Positions 1 through 7,048 of a stretch of 11,155 nt of DNA are shown here, one piece after another (the stretch's first letter is position 1; each line of letters begins with the position of its first letter). A program made the position numbers and the translations under genes. The DNA comes from Armatimonadota bacterium (lineage in GTDB: Bacteria; Armatimonadota; UBA5829). The notes under the pieces are model-generated. The model had not been told where the DNA came from. It worked only from the letters and a program-made list of their open reading frames with translations, and searched no databases. The stretch spans positions 1 to 11,155 of the forward strand of contig JAMCYN010000175.1 of the NCBI GenBank assembly GCA_023474015.1. Direction: 5' to 3'.

Positions 1-3000
1 GCAATAGAAGCTCACCATATCCACGCGGTCGCGGTTTTCGGTGAGGATGTTGTCCATCGTGTAAAGGTCTTCTTCTTTATATACCTCATCGCTGTCGAGT
101 TCCCAGACGTAATCGCCGGTGGCGAGCTGGAGATAGACGTTGGACTGATGGGTCTTGTCCTTCCATCTGCCCCGGATCAGGGTAATCTTGTTTTCGGGGT
201 CGGGGTACTCTTCAATGAGCTTGATGGTGTTGTCGCGCGAGCCGCCGTCGGGGCCGACCGCGAACACGGCCTCCTCCACCGCTCCCTCTACGATTATGAT
301 CTCGTGAGCGAAATCGTAAACGGACTTTATCGCGCACTCGATGAAATCGTCGCCGTTAAGGACTATCATTCCGAACGAGTATTTTAGATTGGGCTTGCGC
401 TTGGCCGACGTGGGAGCACCGGCGGGCGCTGCTATGGCGGTGCTTTTTTGGGCCGGTCCCGGTGAGGCCGTAAACGAGGCCGCATCCCCAATTCTATCGC
501 TGATCTCTTCCAAAAGATCGCCGACTATCGTGACAAGCTCCGCGTCGTCCGGACAGGTATGGAGCATCTCCTGGCACAGCGCGGTCGCATCCTCGAAACG
601 TCTGAGCGTCCTATACACGTTCACCAGGTTCTTGCCTATGTCGGTGTTACGGCTATCCAAGCGGCGAGCGTTCTCAAAGTAATGGAGCGCCTCGTTGAAC
701 TGTTCTCGCGAGCAATATATACACCCCATGACATTGTGCGCCTCGGCGTTTGAGCCATCGGCGCTCAAGACCATCCGCGCAAGCTGTTCCGCGGTGTCGA
801 CCTGACCGCGTTCGGCCAGCTCGGACGCAATCGCCAGGAGTGTTTTGGGGTTGCCGCCCGCGCAGTTGATTCGCTCGACCGTTTCCCGCATCCAAGCCTC
901 GGTCGCCACGGGTGGCTCGGGAACTGGCTCGTTGACGTGGTTCTTGACCGGCGCGGCAGGCGGAGGCGCGCTCGGCGTGGAGGAGCTGTCCTCCAGCCTG
1001 CGCACGTCATACTTAAACGAGCCATCCCACATCAGCATCGTGTTGAACAGATCCGCTTTCAGATAGAGCATCGAACTGATGGCTTTCTCACGGTCGCTTT
1101 CGGGGCGCATGTGCATCAACCCGATCGAGTTGCAGTGGATGCCGTTGATGTCCTTGGGGGTATATTCGGTGAATACAAGAGTATCATTGAAGAGCTCGAT
1201 AGCCCATCTGTGGTTGCTTTCGCGGGCGGAGTCCAGCCAAAGTTCCTTGCCTCTGGTGGGGGTCTCGATGTAACCGCGTTTGGCAACGCGCATTAGCTCG
1301 CGACACGCAATCTCGGGGTTTTTCACATGCTCAAGAACGTGTGAGCAGTAGACAAAGTCGAACTCGTTATCCGCGAACGGCAGGCTTTCGATATCGCACT
1401 GGTAGACAGGCTTGCCGTCGACATACTTGAACGGAGCGCCCGCGCGGCCGGTCCAGCCTTCGCCAAGTTCCAGATCGGAAAGGTGAGTGGCCAGAGGGAA
1501 CGGCGCGTGGCCGCTGCCGATGTCCAGGACTTTGTCGGTGGATTTGATATCGAAATCAAATAGCCGCTTCTGATACAGGTTGTAGCGATCATTCTGGTCA
1601 TACGTAGCGTAGCAACTGTAAAGATCGGCCATTATCTGGACAGAATGCTGTGGGTAAGTCTCGGTGAGCTGCTCATAGAGATCGAACGCCTCAAGATGTT
1701 TGCCACCGCGGAACATCTCGCGTGCATTTTCTATTGCCTGCCGCAGGTCACTGACATCGCCTGTGACCCTCGCCCGTCTGCCGCTCGGCTGGGCCGACGC
1801 CGTTGAAGCGAATGCATTGGTGAGCGTCTGCTTAGGCGCCAGCGAGTAAGTCAGGCAGCTCTTCTTGCAGAACTCGGGTGCGTTGCCGGAGAGCACCTTC
1901 CAGCGGATATCACGGTATGCATCGCTGTTCCAGATGTCCATGACATCCTGTTCAAAAATGTTTCCGACACCGGTTGTGCCATTGTGGTCGTAGCAGCAGA
2001 GAACGACGGAGCCATCCACCAGAACCGTGAAGTCCTTCTTAGGCGCGTCGCAGGTGCTTATGGCTTGGCACAGGCTGGCATCGTCAGGGAACTGTTTGCG
2101 ATGGAAGCTCGGCAGGCCGGATATCTCCATGTCCGACTCCGAGCCATCGCGCAGATATGGCGCCTTAAAGCAGGCTTTGAGACCCAACGAATCGCAGAGG
2201 CTTTCGAATTCAGCCATCTCGTGCTGGTTGTGCTTGAATACGATGAACTGAGGGATGATCCAGACCTTGTTGCCGTGCTTGTTGTTGAACTCGGCGAGCA
2301 TCTTCAGGGCGTTTATGGCATTCTCGACGTTCCCGCCGACTCGGTACTTTTCATACACTTCCTGGCTGATGCCGTCGATGGATACGATCAACTCACCCAC
2401 ACCGGATGTGATCAGCTTTTCGGCTGTCTTGGGTGTGAGCATCAGGCCGTTCGTGCTAATGTTGACGGTGCTGAACTCGGACGCGATCTTGATCATCTCA
2501 AAGATGTCTTTGTTAAGCATTGGTTCACCCCATATATGCAATAGGGTGGTTTTCGCATACGGGCGGATTTTGTCTGCTATATGTTTGAACTGATCCAGAG
2601 ACATGAAGTGCTTATCGGACTTCTTCATGCCCGAACCAAGTGCGCACTCCGGGCACCTGAGGTTGCAGATGGCGCTGGTTTCTATCAGGAATGTGCCCGG
2701 TAATAGGGCTTCGAACTGATTGGACATCTGCTCTGCATGGTTCGCCAACTCGACTGCTCCCATGTTGCGAAGGCCATTGTGGATGTCTTTATCCATGGGA
2801 TAGATGGCGAGCAGATCGGTGTAGATTTGCATAGCTTCATCACGTCGGCCCTGGTTGGAGTAGATTAGGGCGAGGTTCTTGCCGATGTTGACGTTTGTGG
2901 GTTCCATCGCTTTGCCCGCCTCAAGCAGTCTGGTCGCGCACGCTACTTCGTCTCTGGAGCAGTGGGACACGGCAAGCAGGTTGAGCGCATCGACAATGTG

Positions 3001-3630
3001 ACAATTCTTCTCTATGGAAATGCGAGCCAGCGTTTCGGCGGTTGCGAAGTCGCCTCTTCGAGCGTAGGACTCGCCGCACGACACCAATGTCTCATCGGCC
3101 ACATCAGCCACGTTTTTGGTGCAGGGCTTCCGCCAAATATCAGTCGCCCAGACGCCGTTAGGTATGGCTTCGGGGCAGTTGTAAGCGGCAGTGCGCCTGT
3201 ATTCCCATTCCTTAAGTAGAGTCGAGCCGATTGGGGTGTAATCATCGAACTCGGCATTGTCCAGCATAATGAACCCGCCGGGCTTAACGATGCGCATTGC
3301 ATGCGCGGCGCAGAGTATGCGGTTTCTCCCGTCTATCAGGACCAGGTCGAAGTATTCATCGGGGAACTCGTTGCACACCCTGGCATAAGGTCTTTCTTCC
3401 AAGCGCATCTCGACGCTTGCCGGTACGCGGCTGCGTATCGCCTGATACCACTCGACGTCGTGTTCCACTGTGACGAGCTTTGCTTTGGGGAATTTGAGAT
3501 TGCGAGAGAACCATATAGTTGATCCCCCGCTCCCGAACTCCAGTATTTTCAACTCGGGATCGCTGTTGACAAGCTGCTCCAGGAAGTTGACGGATTCGGG
3601 AGTAAGCCACGGCGTTTCTCTAATATCCAC
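1..3630 (-). CDS. Giant modular methyltransferase / radical SAM-SPASM / TPR / glycosyltransferase (5' part, runs off the edge)
   Basis: The frame is open from GTG 3630 to the left edge (1,210 codons); I checked each in-frame codon and found no stop. Modules, numbered from the GTG: a class I SAM methyltransferase (LEFGSGGSTIWF near 30-41, LVLIDGRNR near 97-105, VKPGGFIMLDNAEF); a TPR block (about 171-309); a radical SAM domain with CNLRCPEC, giving cluster cysteines 322, 326 and 329; a SPASM-type region with C527, C545, C546, C588 and C592 and a GNIFEQDVMDIWNSDAYRDI stretch; short TPR-like helices (626-694); a second methyltransferase (VLDIGSGHAPF at 701-711, FDFVYCSHVLEHV at 757-769); a Pro/Ala linker (881-910); a TPR block (909-1047); a second linker; and a family 2 glycosyltransferase (SFGMIVLNGDDF, then DSD at 1179-1181 as the metal-binding DxD). 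No signal peptide is seen, so it is probably cytoplasmic. Codon use looks like that of the flagellar genes. The context suggests flagellin or surface glycan modification; this is inference. The C-terminus is missing. Confidence 0.85.
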   Translation of the reverse strand, partial: MDIRETPWLTPESVNFLEQLVNSDPELKILEFGSGGSTIWFSRNLKFPKAKLVTVEHDVEWYQAIRSRVPASVEMRLEERPYARVCNEFPDEYFDLVLIDGRNRILCAAHAMRIVKPGGFIMLDNAEFDDYTPIGSTLLKEWEYRRTAAYNCPEAIPNGVWATDIWRKPCTKNVADVADETLVSCGESYARRGDFATAETLARISIEKNCHIVDALNLLAVSHCSRDEVACATRLLEAGKAMEPTNVNIGKNLALIYSNQGRRDEAMQIYTDLLAIYPMDKDIHNGLRNMGAVELANHAEQMSNQFEALLPGTFLIETSAICNLRCPECALGSGMKKSDKHFMSLDQFKHIADKIRPYAKTTLLHIWGEPMLNKDIFEMIKIASEFSTVNISTNGLMLTPKTAEKLITSGVGELIVSIDGISQEVYEKYRVGGNVENAINALKMLAEFNNKHGNKVWIIPQFIVFKHNQHEMAEFESLCDSLGLKACFKAPYLRDGSESDMEISGLPSFHRKQFPDDASLCQAISTCDAPKKDFTVLVDGSVVLCCYDHNGTTGVGNIFEQDVMDIWNSDAYRDIRWKVLSGNAPEFCKKSCLTYSLAPKQTLTNAFASTASAQPSGRRARVTGDVSDLRQAIENAREMFRGGKHLEAFDLYEQLTETYPQHSVQIMADLYSCYATYDQNDRYNLYQKRLFDFDIKSTDKVLDIGSGHAPFPLATHLSDLELGEGWTGRAGAPFKYVDGKPVYQCDIESLPFADNEFDFVYCSHVLEHVKNPEIACRELMRVAKRGYIETPTRGKELWLDSARESNHRWAIELFNDTLVFTEYTPKDINGIHCNSIGLMHMRPESDREKAISSMLYLKADLFNTMLMWDGSFKYDVRRLEDSSSTPSAPPPAAPVKNHVNEPVPEPPVATEAWMRETVERINCAGGNPKTLLAIASELAERGQVDTAEQLARMVLSADGSNAEAHNVMGCIYCSREQFNEALHYFENARRLDSRNTDIGKNLVNVYRTLRRFEDATALCQEMLHTCPDDAELVTIVGDLLEEISDRIGDAASFTASPGPAQKSTAIAAPAGAPTSAKRKPNLKYSFGMIVLNGDDFIECAIKSVYDFAHEIIIVEGAVEEAVFAVGPDGGSRDNTIKLIEEYPDPENKITLIRGRWKDKTHQSNVYLQLATGDYVWELDSDEVYKEEDLYTMDNILTENRDRVDMVSFYC

Positions 3631-3639
3631 CTCGTAAGT

Positions 3640-3644
3640 CCTCC
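3640..3644 (-). promoter_or_regulatory. Shine-Dalgarno deciding the GTG start of the giant gene
   Basis: GGAGG on the minus strand lies 9 bases before an in-frame GTG at 3630. The only upstream in-frame ATG (3687) has no recognisable ribosome binding site and would lie only about 22 bases from the predicted transcript start. An in-frame stop at 3751-3753 limits the frame further upstream. Confidence 0.6.
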
Positions 3645-3716
3645 AGTTGGTGTCTTGAGTGGCTGAAATGCGATGGGTTGCGCGCATAACGCACGCTCGA
3701 TTGCAGTCCGACTTAA

Positions 3717-3743
3717 TTATCGGCAGATTGGGTGAATGATTGA
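3717..3743 (-). promoter_or_regulatory. Sigma-28 (FliA)-type promoter for the giant gene
   Basis: The minus strand has GCCGATAA at 3724-3717, an exact match to the sigma-28 -10 consensus. It is preceded by a 15-base spacer and TCAA at 3743-3740 (consensus TAAA, 3 of 4). The predicted transcript start is near 3710, about 80 bases before the preferred GTG start. It lies in non-coding DNA between csrA and the giant gene, as expected for a real promoter. The rest of the extended -35 is weak. Confidence 0.6.
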
Positions 3744-3829
3744 GGTTAGATCAGGCCAAAATGGTGGAATAATGTGCGTCACCCCGTGAGGGTGAATGAG
3801 AATGCGGCATGGTACATGCGTAAGCGTTC

Positions 3830-3851
3830 AGTCCCGAATGCTTTCGGGACT
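3830..3851 (-). terminator. Stable hairpin after csrA (terminator-like, no U tract)
   Basis: A perfect 9-bp inverted repeat, AGTCCCGAA and TTCGGGACT, with a 4-base loop lies about 55 bases past the csrA stop. It is GC-rich enough to end or stabilise the transcript. No run of U follows on either strand, so intrinsic termination is not assured; a 3' end protection or processing role is possible. Confidence 0.4.
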
Positions 3852-3906
3852 TCGTGTAGTTGTGGCCGTGAATTTATTCGCAGGGCGTACTTCCCCCTGG
3901 GAAACA

Positions 3907-4143
3907 TCAATCACCGGGCGTGAGATTGCTTAGCGCCTGGGAAACGGTCTCGACGTCCGCTTCGGCTGCGGCCTTCACATTCTCGATCTTGATCTGCTCG
4001 AGGAGCTCCTTGCGGTGCACGGGGATCGTCCTGGGGGCCTCGATGCCCAGCCTGACCTGATCACCGCGCACCTCGATAACCAGCACCTCGATGTTATCGC
4101 TGATTACGATCGATTGTCCGACCTTCCTCGCCAATACCAACAT
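3907..4143 (-). CDS. csrA: Translational regulator CsrA
   Basis: CsrA is a dimeric RNA-binding protein that binds GGA motifs in mRNA leaders and blocks or alters translation. The 78-residue product starts MLVLARKVGQSIVISDNIEV and continues with the GDQVRLGIEAP loop and IPVHRKEL. The RNA-contacting residues L4 and R44 are present at their usual numbers. The core ends near residue 52 (LLEQIK) and is followed by an extra 25-residue acidic helix-like tail, longer than the 61-residue E. coli protein. It follows fliW by 30 bp, which holds the GGA-loop hairpin. It is the last gene of the flagellar run before the non-coding gap; likely targets include flagellin mRNA, which is not in view. Confidence 0.97.
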   Translation of the reverse strand: MLVLARKVGQSIVISDNIEVLVIEVRGDQVRLGIEAPRTIPVHRKELLEQIKIENVKAAAEADVETVSQALSNLTPGD

Positions 4144-4146
4144 TTT

Positions 4147-4164
4147 GAGTGCGTCCTTTCACTC
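4147..4164 (-). promoter_or_regulatory. GGA-loop hairpin overlapping the csrA ribosome binding site (probable CsrA site)
   Basis: On the minus strand GAGTG, loop AAAGGACG, CACTC form a perfect 5-bp stem with an 8-base loop. The loop carries GGA (4156-4154), the core of CsrA recognition, and GAAAGGA is also the csrA Shine-Dalgarno, 10 bases before the ATG. A GGA in a short hairpin loop on top of a Shine-Dalgarno is the classical CsrA repression geometry. That this is negative autoregulation is inference. Confidence 0.6.
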
Positions 4165-4173
4165 GTTCTTGGG

Positions 4174-4641
4174 TTAAGCCGCCTTGACTGTCGTCTTCTC
4201 TTCGGTCGGCTTGTCGATGTACGCGACCAACGGAGTCTTCACGCTGTAGCGGCTGTCCTGCACGACGATCTGCGTGCCAATCAGCTCTTTGGAGTTGATG
4301 ATTACAGGGGCGGCCAGATTGGCCGTGATTTCCTTGCCTGCTTCAGCAATCGTCACGATTACGAGAACCGTCGCATCAGCTTCGCTTGTCAGATGGAGTT
4401 TGTCCACATCGGAGTCGCTGATCTCGATCTCATACTCAGTGAAGAACTTCGACGGGTCCACCACAACGAACGCCAACGTGGGGTCCTCCGCCGACTGAAG
4501 CCAGCGAAATTCCGTGTCGGGCCGATGCTCTATGACCACGAAGTCAGTGTAGCTCTCGAATCCGATCGGGCCTTTCGGCATTTTGATGATCGAACTCTCC
4601 TCAACTTCCAATTCGCCAAACCTGGTTGTCTCTACTTTCAT
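4174..4641 (-). CDS. fliW: Flagellar assembly factor FliW, CsrA antagonist
   Basis: FliW is a small beta-barrel protein that binds either flagellin or CsrA. When flagellin is exported, FliW is freed, binds CsrA and relieves repression of flagellin translation (established in Bacillus and Campylobacter). The 155-residue product has the family start TRFGELEVEESSIIKMPKG followed by PIGFESYTDFVVI (about residues 6-37). It also has FRWLQSAEDPTLAFVVVDP (about 45-63) and APVIINSKELIGTQIVVQD (near residue 110 onward). The C-terminal 15 residues are charged and variable. GGAAGGA lies just upstream of the ATG. It is directly followed by csrA, the usual partner gene, and preceded by flgL, so filament export and its regulator are in one transcript. 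Confidence 0.96.
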   Translation of the reverse strand: MKVETTRFGELEVEESSIIKMPKGPIGFESYTDFVVIEHRPDTEFRWLQSAEDPTLAFVVVDPSKFFTEYEIEISDSDVDKLHLTSEADATVLVIVTIAEAGKEITANLAAPVIINSKELIGTQIVVQDSRYSVKTPLVAYIDKPTEEKTTVKAA

Positions 4642-4655
4642 TTTTGGTTCCTTCC

Positions 4656-5600
4656 CTACTTAAGGCTTAGACTTGCCAATGACAGATCCAGCATCCGCGA
4701 TGTTATCGACAAGGCGGTCTGGTATACGTTCTCCTGCGACTTCAGCTCGACCACCGCCTGCGGTAAGTCAATGTCCTCGGTATCCGAAAGCATTTCCTTT
4801 AGCCGGTTCGCGGTGTCCTCGAGGTTGTTTTTTGCGTCATCCATTCTGGACATCCACGAACCCATCTGGGCCTGACAGGAGAGCAAATTGTTATAGTTCG
4901 CGTCGATATTGGTGAGCTGGCTGCTGATGTTTGTTACATCTCCCGATGACACCGCATCGCGCAACTGCCTCACCATTGTGAATAAATCGGTCGAGCCCGC
5001 TCCCGCGGGGGGTCCCGTACCTGAGTCAAAGTTAAAGAGCTTGTCTCCAGGGATATTCACGGGCAATGAAACCCATGAAAGCACCTGAGCCGTCCGAGTT
5101 CCCTGGTTACCAGCATAAATATATGGCTGGACTGCCGGGTCGGGAACCGGACCCGGGTTCGTTATCACCGGCGCTGTCGCCGTCGCGGTCCCGCTAAAGA
5201 CATATTGGTCTCCGTGCTTTGTATTCGCGACATCGATCAGCTTCGACATTATATTGTTAAGGTCGGCCACGTAGGTTGACTGGGCGGAGCCCGTATAGTC
5301 CGGAGTGGCCGCCTTGATCGCGATGTCTCTCACGTCGCGGACCGTCTTTACCAGGTCGGACATCGCGCTTTCAGTCGCGTCCACCAATGGCTTGGTAACG
5401 ACTATATTATTGGTAAACTGGTTCACGGTATTTATACTTGACCTCAAAGATAATGCGCGATTTGTCCCAGGTACGTCGTCGGACGGATGCAGAATGCGCT
5501 TGCCGCTGACGGCGTGGTTCTGCGCTTCTATGAGTTTCTGGCTCGCAAGGCTCGTAAACATAAGAGAACTTTGTATTTGCTGGCTAAGTGATGATCTCAT
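4656..5600 (-). CDS. flgL: Hook-associated protein 3 FlgL
   Basis: FlgL sits between FlgK and the filament and is structurally related to flagellin. The 314-residue product has the flagellin-like N-terminal signature (LIEAQNHAVSGKRILHPSDD, about residues 23-42; canonical SGKRINRPSDDP) and the FlgL-type GDQYVFSGT segment near residue 133. The C-terminal helix contains ENVYQTALSITSRMLDLSLA. Length and the position after flgK separate it from flagellin itself, which is not in this window. A strong AGGAGG lies about 7 bases before the ATG. The gene ends in TAG 14 bp before fliW. No other promoter is evident between flgK and flgL. Confidence 0.95.
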   Translation of the reverse strand: MRSSLSQQIQSSLMFTSLASQKLIEAQNHAVSGKRILHPSDDVPGTNRALSLRSSINTVNQFTNNIVVTKPLVDATESAMSDLVKTVRDVRDIAIKAATPDYTGSAQSTYVADLNNIMSKLIDVANTKHGDQYVFSGTATATAPVITNPGPVPDPAVQPYIYAGNQGTRTAQVLSWVSLPVNIPGDKLFNFDSGTGPPAGAGSTDLFTMVRQLRDAVSSGDVTNISSQLTNIDANYNNLLSCQAQMGSWMSRMDDAKNNLEDTANRLKEMLSDTEDIDLPQAVVELKSQENVYQTALSITSRMLDLSLASLSLK

Positions 5601-5623
5601 ATCCCTTGCCTCCTATATTGCTA

Positions 5624-7045
5624 TCAGCGCTGGACCAGGACGCCAAGCATATCATTCATTGTCGCCAGCACCTTCGCTGCCGCGTTATACGCCTGCTGGA
5701 ACTTGATCATGTTGGTCATTTCCTCATCCAGCGATACACCTGAGACCGATTGCTGCTGAGTTGTGAACTGATCGAGTGAAAGGCCCTGTGCATTGGCCTG
5801 CGTGTCCGCTGTAGCCGCCGCGCTGCCTATGTCTCCGATCAACGACCTATACATCTGGTTGATTGTGAAACCACTGGAGGTGGTCGCGTCTTTCAGGGCT
5901 GATATCTTCTGGGCTATGCTGCCGTCTCCGATTCCACCGCCGACCGCCGACGCTGCAATTAGCTCCGGGTGCCCAACCACGCCCGGGTTTATCGCGTCCG
6001 GGGGATTACCATCAACGTGCAGCGTTATGTTGGCCGCGGTCGTTCCGGTCGGGAAGACCTCGAAGAAGTCTCCGCCGGGCTGCCCGTTCATTGTCTCTCC
6101 AGCGCGGTGCACCGCATTTACGCTTTGTACCAGGTCAGAGGCGATATTGTCCAACTGGTGCAGGTAGTCAGGAATCGTGGAATCGCGGAGATCCGTTATC
6201 GCTTTGAGTTCGCCGCCGGTAAGGGATACCGGCTGAGAGTCTCGCTCCCACTGGATCAACTGATCACCATCCGTATCCACGGAGGTCTTAATGTGGTTGA
6301 CTTTAGTCCCCTGCACCATGACCGTCCCACCTACTGAGATTATGAAGCTGTCCTTGCTGTCGCCATGCTGGCTGATCGCCACCTGCTTCGAAAGCTCCTG
6401 CACCAGCGCGTCACGCCGGTTCAGGAGGTCGTTTACAGGGATCATACCGGAGGTCAGGGCGCCGATCTCGTTATTGAGCTTACCGATCTCATCGGCTATA
6501 AGGTTGATCCTGCTCACCCGGTCGATGGCGGCCAGGTTCAGGTCCTTGACCACGTCGCCCATCTGACGGTAGACATAATTCATGCGTTGGCACAAAGCCG
6601 AAGCATCCTCTAGCAGGGCGCTGCGGATCGGCATTGACTCGGGCGAGGTAGCCACTTTCTGCCAGGACGCCCAAAAGTTGTCCAGGTCGTTTTGCAGACC
6701 GGTGTCGCTCGGCTCCCCGATTGCTGTCTCAATCTGACTCAAAGTGTTCTTCTTGAATTCCCAGTTGGCGCTGGCCTGCGTGGCATCCCTCAGGCGGTTC
6801 TCGATGAGGGTATCGCGTATGCGCTCAATATCACCCGAACCGACGCCCGTGCCGAATGGGGTGCCTCCGATAGGGGACGATTCCTGGGACTGAGCCAGCA
6901 CCGAGCCCTCCACCATCACCATTCTCTGGCGTTTGTAGGTGGGGTCGTTGGCGTGGGCTATGTTGTATCCCAACACGTCCATCGCTCGTCTTTGCGCGTC
7001 CAATCCTGATTGGGCCACGCTTATCCCAAAGAATGTCCCTGCCAT
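5624..7045 (-). CDS. flgK: Hook-associated protein 1 FlgK
   Basis: FlgK is the first junction protein between hook and filament, exported by the flagellar type III apparatus. The 473-residue product has the family ends: an N-terminal GISVAQSGLDAQRRAMDVLG helix, then the YNIAHANDPTYKRQR motif (canonical NIANANTPGYSRQ), and a C-terminal D0 helix (the VSLDEEMTNMIKFQQAY stretch, then NAAAKVLATMNDMLGVLV). The FlgK-specific block is also present, with FWASWQKVATSPES (about residues 122-135) and a long helix ending LLNRRDALVQELSK. It is shorter than the Salmonella protein (about 550), with a reduced central domain. Start: ATG with AGAAAGG overlapping the end of flgN. It is followed by flgL after a 23-bp gap. 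Confidence 0.96.
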   Translation of the reverse strand: MAGTFFGISVAQSGLDAQRRAMDVLGYNIAHANDPTYKRQRMVMVEGSVLAQSQESSPIGGTPFGTGVGSGDIERIRDTLIENRLRDATQASANWEFKKNTLSQIETAIGEPSDTGLQNDLDNFWASWQKVATSPESMPIRSALLEDASALCQRMNYVYRQMGDVVKDLNLAAIDRVSRINLIADEIGKLNNEIGALTSGMIPVNDLLNRRDALVQELSKQVAISQHGDSKDSFIISVGGTVMVQGTKVNHIKTSVDTDGDQLIQWERDSQPVSLTGGELKAITDLRDSTIPDYLHQLDNIASDLVQSVNAVHRAGETMNGQPGGDFFEVFPTGTTAANITLHVDGNPPDAINPGVVGHPELIAASAVGGGIGDGSIAQKISALKDATTSSGFTINQMYRSLIGDIGSAAATADTQANAQGLSLDQFTTQQQSVSGVSLDEEMTNMIKFQQAYNAAAKVLATMNDMLGVLVQR

Positions 7046-7048
7046 CGA

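Larger units (their letters stand above)
3631..3906 (-). other. Non-coding gap between csrA and the giant gene
   Basis: This gap is about 275 bp, or 219 bp if the giant gene starts at the ATG at 3687. In minus-strand order it holds a small TTCCC/GGGAA hairpin right after csrA (3891-3903), a 9-bp hairpin (3830-3851), a 5-bp GCATG/CATGC hairpin (3807-3819) and a 6-bp TCACCC/GGGTGA hairpin (3779-3795). A sigma-28-like promoter (3717-3743) and the probable leader of the giant gene follow. I see no ORF, tRNA or known riboswitch in it. It is the only substantial break in the gene run. Confidence 0.7.

Noticed and set aside
1984..2544. 186-codon plus-strand frame
   Set aside because: It lies opposite the radical SAM module of the giant gene, whose motifs are on the minus strand; no family resemblance.
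3356..3610. 84-codon minus-strand frame in the first methyltransferase region
   Set aside because: It is out of frame with the methyltransferase motifs (GSGGS, LIDGRNR), which lie in the continuous frame; its Arg/Gln-rich product looks like a shadow.
1..3687. Possibility that the left third is a decayed or frameshifted gene cluster, since no complete long frame closes there
   Set aside because: Reading every in-frame codon shows one continuous frame with all domain motifs in register; it simply has no stop before the window edge.
3688..3906. Cyclic-di-GMP or other riboswitch in the gap
   Set aside because: The hairpins do not match the conserved loops and receptor motifs of c-di-GMP or other common riboswitches that I know.
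4015..4875. 286-codon plus-strand frame across csrA, fliW and flgL
   Set aside because: It spans three well-identified minus-strand genes and their spacers; its composition is that of an antisense shadow.
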